Assembly: GCA_028284605.1 (NCBI GenBank)
Contig: JANQRL010000013.1
Span: 1 to 62,351, forward strand
Reading direction: 5' to 3'
DNA from: Paracoccaceae bacterium
GTDB lineage: Bacteria > Pseudomonadota > Alphaproteobacteria > Rhodobacterales > Rhodobacteraceae
DNA: 62,351 nucleotides
Shown: positions 28,064-35,511 of the stretch, in pieces
Numbering within the stretch: position 1 is the stretch's first letter
Layout of the letters: each line of letters starts with the position of its first letter
Translations under genes and position numbers: made by a program
The notes under the pieces: generated by a model
Seen by the model: only the letters and a program-made list of their open reading frames with translations
Database searches by the model: none
Told to the model about the DNA's origin: nothing

Positions 28064-28726
28064 CTATTCGGCGCCGGTGGCCTGGCCCGCGACCGTTTCC
28101 TGGATGGCCGGCGGCGGCACCGCGCTGACGATGTACTCGCGGAAAATCACCTCGGCATACTTGCCGTTCAGCACCGTTGGATGCCGCTCCACGAAGCCCG
28201 ACACCTCGGTCACGGTCCGGCGGTTGCGCCGTTCGCGGCCTTCGGTGACGATCAGCGGCTGGGTCTCGCCAAACGAGGCCACCGCCTCGAGCCGCGACCG
28301 GTCGATGCCCTGACTGGTCAGGTAGAGCACCACGGCCTGGGCGCGGCGCAGGCCGAGCCCGCGATTATAGGCGCGGGTTCCGACCAGATCGGTGTGGCCA
28401 TAGACCCTGAACCGGACCTCCGGAAACTGTCGGATCCAATCGGCCTGACGGCGCAGGATCGCCCGCGCCTCGGCGTCGAGCGCGGTGGAGTTGAACGCGA
28501 AGTTCACCGTCGAGGGCACCTCGGCGTCGAATCGACGTGCGAGACTGATCCGATAGGATTGCGCGCCGGTCTGCACCAGGGTGTTGTTCATCGTCGCGTT
28601 GCCGAAGGTGCCGCGATCCACGATCGAGCCGGCTTCGCTGTCGAAGGTGCTGACACCGCCGGGTTCCGTCGCGCAGCCCATCAGGGCGAGCGCCGCGGCG
28701 GAGAGTGTAAGGACTGGTTTGATCAT
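28064..28726 (-). CDS. OmpA-family lipoprotein in the Tad operon
   Basis: The 220-residue product has a lipoprotein signal with lipobox LMGC (Cys 18) and an OmpA-type peptidoglycan-binding domain at about residues 70-175 (VNFAFNSTALDAEARAILRR, YGHTDLVGTRAYNRGLGLRR, RSRLEAVASFGETQP), then a tail of about 45 residues. It sits where many Tad loci have cpaD. An OmpA-like protein at this point occurs in Rhodobacteraceae Tad loci, from memory, and may fix the secretin to the cell wall; that role is inferred. It is 18 nt after cpaC. Confidence 0.85.
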   Translation of the reverse strand: MIKPVLTLSAAALALMGCATEPGGVSTFDSEAGSIVDRGTFGNATMNNTLVQTGAQSYRISLARRFDAEVPSTVNFAFNSTALDAEARAILRRQADWIRQFPEVRFRVYGHTDLVGTRAYNRGLGLRRAQAVVLYLTSQGIDRSRLEAVASFGETQPLIVTEGRERRNRRTVTEVSGFVERHPTVLNGKYAEVIFREYIVSAVPPPAIQETVAGQATGAE

Positions 28727-28744
28727 CTCAGGCCCTCCCGGGTG

Positions 28745-30166
28745 CTATTCCATGACGTAGCCGTAGGACCCCGAAAAGTCCTGGCGGGCGACTTCGCCGG
28801 CGCCGCCCGTGGTGGGCGTGTCGGCGGTCCGGGCGACCCGGCCGAACAGGAACAGGTCGCGTTCGGTGGGCGGCTGGATACGGTCGGTGGGCAGGGCCAG
28901 CGCCTCGCCGCGAGTCGGAGTGACGAGATGCGGGGTCACGATGATGACCAGTTCGGTCTGCTGCCGGGTGTATTCGGCGCTGCGGAACAGCGCGCCGAGG
29001 ACCGGCACGTCGCCGAGCCAGGGCACCTGGCCGGTGAGATCGGTGAAATCGTCGGACAGCAGGCCGGCGATGGCAAAGCTCTCGCCGTCGCGCATCTCCA
29101 CCGTGGTGGAGGTCTCGCGGCGGCGGAAGGCGTCGATGGTGAAGCCGCCCTGGGTGATGCCGTTGGCCGGGTCGATGGAAGACACCGCCGCCTCCAGTTC
29201 GAGGTTGATCACATCGTCGTCGAGCACCCGCGGCACGAAGTTCAGTTCGACACCGAACGGGCGGAACTCGACGGTGATCACCCCGTCTTCCTGAGCGACC
29301 GGCACCGGGTACTCGCCGCCGGCGAGAAATGTCGCTTCCTGGCCGCTCAGCGCGGTCAGGTTCGGCTCCGCGAGGGTCCGGACCATGCCATTGCTTTCAA
29401 GCGCTTCGAGCAGGATACCGACTTCGAGAGCGCCGGAGTTGAAGCCGAAGAGGAACGCCCCGCTCTGGTCGCCATCGACAGTGACATTGGGCGAGGCGAG
29501 GCTGTTAGTGCCCTGAAGCCAGGTGCCGGTCTCGAAATTCAGGCCGAGATCGCCGTCGAGCACGGTGCCGCCGAGGGCCAGCGAGGACCCGAGGGATTTC
29601 GAGACGGAGCGCTGCATTTCCGCAAATCGCACCTTGAGCATGACCTGCTGGGTGCCGCCGACACTCATCAGATTCGACACCCGATCGGGCGCATAGCGTT
29701 CGGCCAGTTCCAGGGCCCGGTCCATCCTGACGATCGAACTGACCTGTCCGGACAGCACGATGCCGTCATTGGCGGTGCGAACCTCGATATGTTCGCCCGG
29801 CAGGATCTGCTGGAGCCGTTCCTTGAATTCGGCGACGTCGGGTGTGACCTGGACGTCGACATTGCTGATCAGCCGGCCATCGGCGCCGATGATCGTCAGG
29901 GTCGTCCGGCCCGGTAGCTTGCCGAGCACGTAGATCGTGCGATCCGACAGGGACGAGATGTCGGCGATGTTCGGATTGGCGATGGAAAGCTGCGCAAAGG
30001 CGGTATCGCTCTCCACGACGACGGCCCGGTTCATCGGGACGTTGAGCGAACTGGACGGCGCGCCGCGCATCACCTGAAGGGTTTCAGCCGCAACGATAGC
30101 CGGGGCACTCGACAACGCGAGCGCCAGGCCCGCGAGAATCGCATTAATCGTATTTCGATATGTCAT
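28745..30166 (-). CDS. cpaC: Tad pilus outer-membrane secretin CpaC/RcpA
   Basis: CpaC forms the outer-membrane channel for the Flp pilus. The 473-residue product has a signal peptide (cleavage near residue 27, VAA-ET), an N-terminal pilus-type domain with VVESDTAFAQLSIANPNIAD, a BON-like segment (IEVRTANDGIVLSGQVSS), and the secretin domain from about residue 200 ending in DVPVLGALFRSAEYTRQQTE and LVIIVTPHLV, the usual secretin signature. The ATG lies 198 nt from the end of cpaB, and a strong hairpin stands in that gap. Confidence 0.95.
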   Translation of the reverse strand: MTYRNTINAILAGLALALSSAPAIVAAETLQVMRGAPSSSLNVPMNRAVVVESDTAFAQLSIANPNIADISSLSDRTIYVLGKLPGRTTLTIIGADGRLISNVDVQVTPDVAEFKERLQQILPGEHIEVRTANDGIVLSGQVSSIVRMDRALELAERYAPDRVSNLMSVGGTQQVMLKVRFAEMQRSVSKSLGSSLALGGTVLDGDLGLNFETGTWLQGTNSLASPNVTVDGDQSGAFLFGFNSGALEVGILLEALESNGMVRTLAEPNLTALSGQEATFLAGGEYPVPVAQEDGVITVEFRPFGVELNFVPRVLDDDVINLELEAAVSSIDPANGITQGGFTIDAFRRRETSTTVEMRDGESFAIAGLLSDDFTDLTGQVPWLGDVPVLGALFRSAEYTRQQTELVIIVTPHLVTPTRGEALALPTDRIQPPTERDLFLFGRVARTADTPTTGGAGEVARQDFSGSYGYVME

Positions 30167-30315
30167 TGTGACCTGCCTCTATCGCCACATGCGTTGCCGG
30201 GTCTTTGCCCGATCTTGCGCGGAGACTGCACTTCTTCTTTCTTTTTTTCAAGAATCAATGCATTGGGCGATTTGCTTCATGTGGATATCCGGCAACAGAA
30301 GCTCACGAACGCAAA

Positions 30316-30347
30316 AGGGGCGCGCCGGTCCGCTCCGGCGCGCCCCT
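30316..30347 (-). terminator. Intrinsic terminator between cpaB and cpaC
   Basis: A perfect 13-bp GC-rich stem (30316-30328 with 30335-30347) with a 6-nt loop lies 18 nt after the cpaB stop on the minus strand and is followed there by TTTTGCGTT. It has the form of a strong terminator and stands in the middle of the Tad operon, so the pilin-cpaB part may be expressed apart from, or more strongly than, cpaC and later genes. Confidence 0.82.
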
Positions 30348-30364
30348 CCCGCGATCGCAATATG

Positions 30365-31207
30365 TCAATTCGTGCACGGGATCGGGACATCCACGATTTC
30401 CTCGCCGCGGCGCTGCCGGACGGTGCAGACACGCTCCTCCTCCTGCTGCACGATGATCTCGGCCTCGACACCCAGGAGAGAGCGCTGATCGACCTCGATC
30501 GCTTCGGCCACGGTGTCATCCTCGGCGCCGACAAGTGCCAGCGAGAGCTTGCCGCTGGTCTGCGCCTGGGCCAGGGCGGCGACCTGTTGCGGCGTGGCCT
30601 CGACGGTCACCGTGCGGGCGATGCTTGCCTCGGACCGGTCGGCATTGGCGCTCTGGTCGACGGCGACAAGGGTCATTCCGGTCTCGATCAGTCGGGTGAT
30701 GTCGCCGCTGCCATTGGGTGGCTGCCCGGTCCAGTAGATATCGACACGGTCGCCGGGGCGCAGAAAGCCCGAGACCCCGCTCGACACGTCGACGCTGATC
30801 GCAAAGGCCCGCATGCCCGAACTCAGCCGCGACGTGATGCCCGCCTCCTCGCCCGGTGCGGTGACCTTCGACGCCAAGATCGGTTCGTTGGTTTCCATCC
30901 GCCGCAGGACGACGCGGAGCTCGTCGTCACCCTGGGAGAACACCTCCTCCTCGGTACGGAAGACGCCTTCGGGCAGATGCGCCTCGACATAGCGGATCAA
31001 CTGAATGTCGTCGCGGGTGATCTCCTCGCCATACTCCATCGTCCGCGTCAGGGCGACCACGTCGACGGTCGGGATGATCCGCGCCGCGTTCGCGCGTTCC
31101 TGCTGCAGCGCCAGTTCCTGTTGCTGGAAATGCCCTTGTGCCATGTAGACGGCAAATCCTGCGAGGCCGACACCGACCACCAGGACCAACCCAAACACCG
31201 CTCTCAT
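30365..31207 (-). CDS. cpaB: Tad pilus assembly protein CpaB/RcpC
   Basis: CpaB is a periplasmic protein linked to the Tad secretin. The 280-residue product begins with a membrane or signal helix (about residues 5-24), followed by a helical stretch and an SAF-type domain (about 45-110; VVALTRTMEYGEEITRDDIQ) and the RcpC-like domain (ISVDVSSGVSGFLRPGDRVD). The C-terminus has two cysteines (ERVCTVRQRRGEEIVDVPIP then CTN), which may form a disulfide. AAAGGAG precedes the start. It follows the second pilin gene by 135 nt and ends at the strong terminator. Confidence 0.92.
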   Translation of the reverse strand: MRAVFGLVLVVGVGLAGFAVYMAQGHFQQQELALQQERANAARIIPTVDVVALTRTMEYGEEITRDDIQLIRYVEAHLPEGVFRTEEEVFSQGDDELRVVLRRMETNEPILASKVTAPGEEAGITSRLSSGMRAFAISVDVSSGVSGFLRPGDRVDIYWTGQPPNGSGDITRLIETGMTLVAVDQSANADRSEASIARTVTVEATPQQVAALAQAQTSGKLSLALVGAEDDTVAEAIEVDQRSLLGVEAEIIVQQEEERVCTVRQRRGEEIVDVPIPCTN

Positions 31208-31342
31208 AGCCTGCTCCTTTCGAATTCCCGAGCGGGGAACAATGCCCCCGAAATCCGCGTTCTGTCTCCATCTTGCCGCCCGATTGTGGCAATTTCGTGC
31301 CCTCGGGGGACGCCGCCGGCGCGCCGTCTACGGGAATCGTCC

Positions 31343-31534
31343 TCAGTTGTAGGTAATTGTGGATTCGTTCTCGATATGGGCACCGACACCTTCGCTCACA
31401 TCGGCGGTGTTCTGGCCGACGATGAACCCGATGGCGATCGGCAGCATGACCAGGGCGGCGGTCAGGACCACCCAATCGACGGTTACGGCACCGCTCTCGC
31501 AGCGGCGAAACCCGGAAAGAAAGCGCTTCAGCAT
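31343..31534 (-). CDS. flp2: Flp-type pilin subunit (second copy)
   Basis: The 63-residue product has a short basic leader (MLKRFLSGFRRCESG) and a hydrophobic segment beginning AVTVDWVVLTAA, which is identical in that part to the first Flp. Cleavage by CpaA is expected after the Gly at residue 15. In classical Flp pilins residues +5 and +6 are Glu-Tyr; here they are Asp-Trp. The C-terminus ends in ESTITYN and has one N-x-S/T sequence (NES). The ATG at 31534 is preceded by GGAGA; a longer open frame is not used. It may be a minor pilin or an alternate major one. Confidence 0.85.
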   Translation of the reverse strand: MLKRFLSGFRRCESGAVTVDWVVLTAALVMLPIAIGFIVGQNTADVSEGVGAHIENESTITYN

Positions 31535-31667
31535 CGTCTGTCTCCATCGCTCCGTGATCCTGGACGTCGCCAGGTGCTGTCGCCATAAAAGCGCGTCATT
31601 GTGGCGCCGTTGCGGAAGCAAGCGGGCAATCTCTCGTCATCGACGTCCAGCCGGCCGTCGCAATAGG

Positions 31668-31701
31668 AAAGGGGGCCGCGGCACTGGACGCGGCCCCCTT
31701 T
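31668..31701 (-). terminator. Terminator after the first Flp pilin gene
   Basis: A perfect 10-bp stem, GGGGGCCGCG (31671-31680) with its complement (31689-31698), and an 8-nt loop, framed by AAA and TTT, lies 23 nt after the first pilin stop on the minus strand. Partial termination here would give a short abundant pilin transcript, a common design for Flp genes. Confidence 0.8.
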
Positions 31702-31724
31702 GCTTCGTGATCGATCGATCGAGA

Positions 31725-31913
31725 TTACTGGTAGTTCACGATGTTGTCGGTCGTCAGCTGCGAGCTGATCGCGGTGCCGAGCGCGGTCGTGCTGTTGCCG
31801 ACCGAGGTGAGAACGGCAATACCGAGGCCCACGATGGCGGCGGTCAGGACGACCCAGTCGACGGTCACGGCGCCGTCTTCGTCACGGCTGAAGTTCTTGA
31901 TGAAGTTGAGCAT
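31725..31913 (-). CDS. flp1: Flp-type pilin subunit (first copy, likely major pilin)
   Basis: The 62-residue product has the leader MLNFIKNFSRDEDG and mature start AVTVDWVVLTAAIVGLG, so residues +5/+6 are Asp-Trp instead of Glu-Tyr. The mature C-terminal part is rich in Ser and Thr (TSVGNSTTALGTAISSQLTT) and has one N-x-S/T sequence (NST). A strong ribosome site, TGAGGAG, lies about 7 nt before ATG 31913; a longer frame is not used. It is the first gene of the Tad operon, followed by its own terminator, which fits the major pilin. Confidence 0.9.
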   Translation of the reverse strand: MLNFIKNFSRDEDGAVTVDWVVLTAAIVGLGIAVLTSVGNSTTALGTAISSQLTTDNIVNYQ

Positions 31914-32275
31914 GTGATCACTCCTCAGGGTTTCGCTTGCATATTTTGTCCCCGCCGGATCACCACGGGCCGGCCTCTCATGTGGCCCGATCCCCGACTT
32001 GGATGAGCGGATATGGCCATCCAATTCAGGCAACACTGTGGCCGGTTTCGTGCAATTTTGTAATTGTCTGAATCTGATTGGGTGCTTTGCTTAAGTCTCT
32101 GTTTGGTATTGAAAAGAATCCCCTGCGACTCTCGCGGGATCTGGCCGCGCGTTGCGAAAGAGCCGCTTGCCCGGACCAAATCCGAAGGGATGCCGTCGCC
32201 CGGGCTGGCCCAGCGTCGGGAATTCTGCGACATCTTCGGTCAAGAAAAAATGCCTCCTAGGCAGGGCAGTTGACG
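31914..32275. promoter_or_regulatory. Divergent control region of the Tad operon and the transglycosylase gene
   Basis: This 362-nt gap separates the first pilin gene (minus) from the lytic transglycosylase gene (plus) and must hold promoters for both. The middle is AT-rich for this genome. It contains an inverted repeat CAATT-TTGT-AATTG at 32053-32066, a possible operator. I could not identify a convincing -35/-10 pair in either direction. Confidence 0.5.
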
Positions 32276-33127
32276 ATGGATGCGCGTTTGGCAAGGCGGG
32301 CGGCTCTGGCCGCGGCGATCGGGCTCTGGGCGCCCGGGCTCTGGGCGCAATCCGCCTGGGACGGCGATTTCACCTTCCGTATGGTCGGGGTGCCCGAGCC
32401 GGGTGACCGGAACCGGATCACCGTGCAGGTCGCGCCGGCGGCACCCGCGGCCCCGTCCGGTCCGCCGGTCGCCGGGACCCCTCGGTCTTCCTCGCTGTCC
32501 GGAGCCGCGACCACTCCGCCGGCGCGCCGCGCGGCCGCCTATGACTGGTTCTGGGACGCCGTCGCGCCGGGGATCGAGGCCAGCGGTCCCGGACGGCTCA
32601 CCCCCGCCTTGGCGGTGCTGTCGAGCGGGCCGTCCGGTCGGAAGGTGCAGACACCGCGGCTTCAGCACATGCAGGGGCTCGCCGAGGCCTATGGCCGCGA
32701 CATCCTGCGCGAGACGGTGGGTACCAGCGTGTCTCCCGCGCTGGTTCTTGCGGTCATGTCGGTGGAGAGCGCCGGGCGTGTGGACGCGGTGAGCTCAGCC
32801 GGGGCACAGGGCCTGATGCAACTCATGCCCGCCACCGCCGAGCGGTTCGGCGTCACCGACCGGCTCGATCCGGCGCAGAACATCGCCGGCGGCGTGGCCT
32901 ATCTCGACTGGCTCATGGGCCATTTCGAGAACGATCCGATCCTGGTCCTGGCCGGCTACAATGCGGGCGAGGGGGCGGTGCGCGATAATGAGGGTGTGCC
33001 GCCTTTCGCCGAGACCCGGGATTATGTGCCGAAGGTGCTCGCCGCCTGGACCGTCGCCCGCGGGCTCTGCCTGACGCCGCCGGAACTGGTGAGCGACGGC
33101 TGCGTCTTCGCGGCGGGCAGGGGCTAG
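32276..33127 (+). CDS. Lytic transglycosylase (SLT domain)
   Basis: The 283-residue product has a signal peptide (MDARLARRAALAAAIGLWAP, cleavage near LWA-Q), an unstructured Pro/Ala region to about residue 85, and a C-terminal SLT domain with the catalytic Glu in SVESAGRVDAVSSAGAQG, then GLMQLMPATA and LAGYNAGEGAV. Such enzymes cleave peptidoglycan with formation of anhydro-muramic acid and often open space for envelope machines. It is divergent from the Flp pilin genes and 3 nt before the HAD-UbiA gene. Start ATG 32276 is preferred over an in-frame TTG at 32270. Confidence 0.88.
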   Translation: MDARLARRAALAAAIGLWAPGLWAQSAWDGDFTFRMVGVPEPGDRNRITVQVAPAAPAAPSGPPVAGTPRSSSLSGAATTPPARRAAAYDWFWDAVAPGIEASGPGRLTPALAVLSSGPSGRKVQTPRLQHMQGLAEAYGRDILRETVGTSVSPALVLAVMSVESAGRVDAVSSAGAQGLMQLMPATAERFGVTDRLDPAQNIAGGVAYLDWLMGHFENDPILVLAGYNAGEGAVRDNEGVPPFAETRDYVPKVLAAWTVARGLCLTPPELVSDGCVFAAGRG

Positions 33128-33130
33128 GCG

Positions 33131-34570
33131 ATGAGCGATCGGCCGCTCGTGCTCGATGCCGACGGGACGCTCCTGCGCACCGATATGTTGCTCGAATGCC
33201 TCTGGGCCGGTCTGGGGCGGGCGCCTTGGGCCACGATCCGCGCCGCCCTGAGCCATCTCGGCGACCGCGCGGCGCTGAAGGCGGAACTGGCGCGGATCGC
33301 GCCGCTGCGGGTCGATCTGCTCCCCGTCGAACCCGAAATCGTTGCCCTCGCGGAGGCGGCAAAGGCCGAAGGCCGCGAGGTTGCCCTGGCCTCGGCCTCG
33401 GATGCCAGCCTTGTCGAGCCGCTCGCCGCCCATCATGGCCTCTCCCGCAGCTTTGCCTCGGACGGGGACACCAATCTGAAGGGAACGACCAAGGCCGAGG
33501 CGCTGGTCGCGGCCTATGGCGAAGGCGGCTTCGACTATGCCGGCAACGATACCTCCGATCTGGCGATCTGGGAGCGCGGCGCCGATGCCATCGTGGTCGG
33601 CGACCCGGCCGGGGCCACGGCGCGGCTGGCGCCGGACCACACCGTGACCCATATCCCCGGTGGCTGGGCCTGGCGCGACCTGATGCGCGCGCTCCGGCCC
33701 CATCAATGGGTCAAGAACATCCTCCTCGTCCTTCCGGTCCTTGCGGCCCACGAGTTCGGCCTCGGCTACTTTGCGCTGGTGGCCCTTGGCATGGCCGCCT
33801 TCTCCGCCGCCGCCTCCTGCATCTATCTGGTCAACGATCTGCTCGATCTCGAAGCGGACCGTCTGCACCCGACCAAATGCCGCCGCCCCTTCGCCAGCGG
33901 CGCGGTGCCGATCGGGGTGGGGATGGCAGCGACGGTGGCATTGGCGGTGATCGCTTTGGGGCTCGGTGCTCTCCTCGGCCCGGCCTTCCTGGGCGTTGTG
34001 GTGCTCTACATGCTGCTGTCGCTCGCCTATTCGTTGCGGCTGAAGCGGCTGCGCTGGATCGACATCGCGACCTTGGCCGCGCTCTACACCCTGCGCGTGG
34101 TCGCGGGGGCGGCGGCGACGGGGGTCGAGGCCTCGGTCTTCATGCTGATCTTCATCTTCCCGATCTTCGTGACGCTCGGCTGCGTGAAGCGGCTGACGGA
34201 GCTGACCCTCGCCTCCGGCGACGACCGCCTGCCGGGCCGGGGTTACGGGCGCCCGGACCGCCCGGACCTCTTGAATGTCGCGATCCTCGGGATGGTCGGG
34301 GCGCTGGTGATCTTCTTTCTTTACTCGTTCTCCGAACAGGCCCTGATGCTCTATCCGGATCAGTGGATCCTGTGGCTGGCGCTCATTCCCATCACATGGT
34401 GGCTGACCCGGATGATCCGGCTCGGCTGGTTCGGCAAGCAGGATTACGACCCCATCGTCTTTGCCCTGAAGGACAAGCGCGGGGTCGGGCTTCTGCTCAT
34501 CACGCTCGCAATGATGTTCTATGCCGCCGGGCTCTGGGAGGAGTGGATGATCCGGCTGGGGCTGATCTGA
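33131..34570 (+). CDS. HAD phosphatase - UbiA prenyltransferase fusion (DPPR synthase-like)
   Basis: The 479-residue protein joins a HAD hydrolase domain (residues 1-175) to a UbiA-type membrane prenyltransferase (about 185-479, some nine helices). HAD motifs are DADGTL (9-14), ASAS (87-90), K121 and GNDTSD (138-143). UbiA motifs are NDLLDLEADRLHPTKCRRP (235-253) and YSLRLKR (300-306). The UbiA part resembles mycobacterial Rv3806c, which moves phosphoribose from PRPP to decaprenyl phosphate; the HAD part could then remove the 5-phosphate. DprE1-like and DprE2-like genes just downstream support this. Activity is inferred. It starts 3 nt after the transglycosylase stop. Confidence 0.82.
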   Translation: MSDRPLVLDADGTLLRTDMLLECLWAGLGRAPWATIRAALSHLGDRAALKAELARIAPLRVDLLPVEPEIVALAEAAKAEGREVALASASDASLVEPLAAHHGLSRSFASDGDTNLKGTTKAEALVAAYGEGGFDYAGNDTSDLAIWERGADAIVVGDPAGATARLAPDHTVTHIPGGWAWRDLMRALRPHQWVKNILLVLPVLAAHEFGLGYFALVALGMAAFSAAASCIYLVNDLLDLEADRLHPTKCRRPFASGAVPIGVGMAATVALAVIALGLGALLGPAFLGVVVLYMLLSLAYSLRLKRLRWIDIATLAALYTLRVVAGAAATGVEASVFMLIFIFPIFVTLGCVKRLTELTLASGDDRLPGRGYGRPDRPDLLNVAILGMVGALVIFFLYSFSEQALMLYPDQWILWLALIPITWWLTRMIRLGWFGKQDYDPIVFALKDKRGVGLLLITLAMMFYAAGLWEEWMIRLGLI

Positions 34571-34583
34571 AGGGTAGAGCGGG

Positions 34584-34730
34584 TAAAACTCTTCGAAGAG
34601 TTTTACCAGACCCTTCGAAGGGTCCGGAGCGCGCCCGGTCATCCGGGGTCAATGGTGTGGATCGTCCGGCTCGGCACCGGTGGGGCCGAAACTCTTCGAA
34701 GAGTTTCGTCAGACCCTTCGAAGGGTCTGA
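34584..34730. repeat. Two more pairs of TTCGAA-centred palindromes
   Basis: The 203-nt gap between converging genes repeats the pattern seen at 21 kb. Pair 1 has AAAACTCTTCGAAGAGTTTT (34585-34604) and a near-perfect CAGACCC...GGGTCCG unit (34607-34626, one mismatch). Pair 2 has a 22-bp palindrome with core GAAACTCTTCGAAGAGTTTC (34688-34707) and CAGACCCTTCGAAGGGTCTG (34710-34729). Spacers within pairs are 1-2 nt. Confidence 0.9.
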
Positions 34731-34773
34731 CCCCCGGCCCGATCGAGCAAATCGGGACCGCCCGAGCGCGCCG

Positions 34774-35511
34774 TCAGATCTCCATCTTCTTGAAAACCCG
34801 CTCCGGGATCGCGCGGATCACCATCATGATCGGCAGCCAGATACGCTTGGTGTAGAGGACGTTCGTCCCCTTCGCGACGGCGCGGAGGATGTCGTCGGCC
34901 ACCGCCTCGGGCTGGGCCATGAAGGGCAGGCCCTCCATGCCGCGCGTCATCGCGGTGTCCACAGGGCCGGGTTTGACCGTCAGCACATGGACCCCGGCGC
35001 GGCCCAGCCTGTTGCGCAGGCCGGAGAGATAGGTGGCGAAGCCTGCCTTCGCCGCCCCGTAAACGTAGTTGCCGAGCCGCCCGCGGTCCCCTGCGACCGA
35101 ACCGACCCCCACAACCGTCCCCTTGCCCTGGGCCTCCAGCACCGGCAGCGCCAGGGTCAGGAACCGGGTCGGGCCGGTGAAACTGTCGGCGATCACCCCG
35201 TCGACCAGGGCCGGATCGGCGTCGATGGCGGATTGCTCGGGCATCGAGCCCACGAAGACCGCGACATTCAGCGTCCCGCCCGCCGCCTGCGCGGCATCGA
35301 GCACGGCGGCGAAGCTGCCGGGGTCGCGGGCGTCGAAACTCACCGGTTCGGCGCGGGACGCGCCGCGTTCGGTGAGGTCCGTCGCCATCGCGTCGAGGGC
35401 GTCCATCCGCCGCCCGGCGAGGATCAGCCCGTCCCCCCGCTCCGCCAGCTTGCGGGCAAAGGCCCCGGCGATGGTCGATGTCGCGCCGAGCACGATCCAG
35501 GTGTCGCTCAT
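34774..35511 (-). CDS. DprE2-like short-chain dehydrogenase
   Basis: The 245-residue protein is an NAD(P)-dependent short-chain dehydrogenase with the cofactor loop GATSTIAGAFARKLAERG, the catalytic Ser in GVGSVAGDRGR and the Y-x-x-x-K in YVYGAAKAG. The TSTIA form of the loop and SVAGDRGRLGNYVYG are like mycobacterial DprE2, which reduces the keto intermediate made by DprE1 to give polyprenyl-phosphoryl-arabinose. Its ATG overlaps the stop of the DprE1-like gene (ATGA), so the two subunits are probably co-translated. Confidence 0.85.
   Translation of the reverse strand: MSDTWIVLGATSTIAGAFARKLAERGDGLILAGRRMDALDAMATDLTERGASRAEPVSFDARDPGSFAAVLDAAQAAGGTLNVAVFVGSMPEQSAIDADPALVDGVIADSFTGPTRFLTLALPVLEAQGKGTVVGVGSVAGDRGRLGNYVYGAAKAGFATYLSGLRNRLGRAGVHVLTVKPGPVDTAMTRGMEGLPFMAQPEAVADDILRAVAKGTNVLYTKRIWLPIMMVIRAIPERVFKKMEI

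Noticed and set aside
25195-28128. Long plus-strand open frame (977 codons) opposite cpaF and cpaE
   Set aside because: It is the antisense shadow of two clear Tad genes; high GC content keeps such frames open, and its translation has the low-complexity R/G/H-rich look of a shadow.
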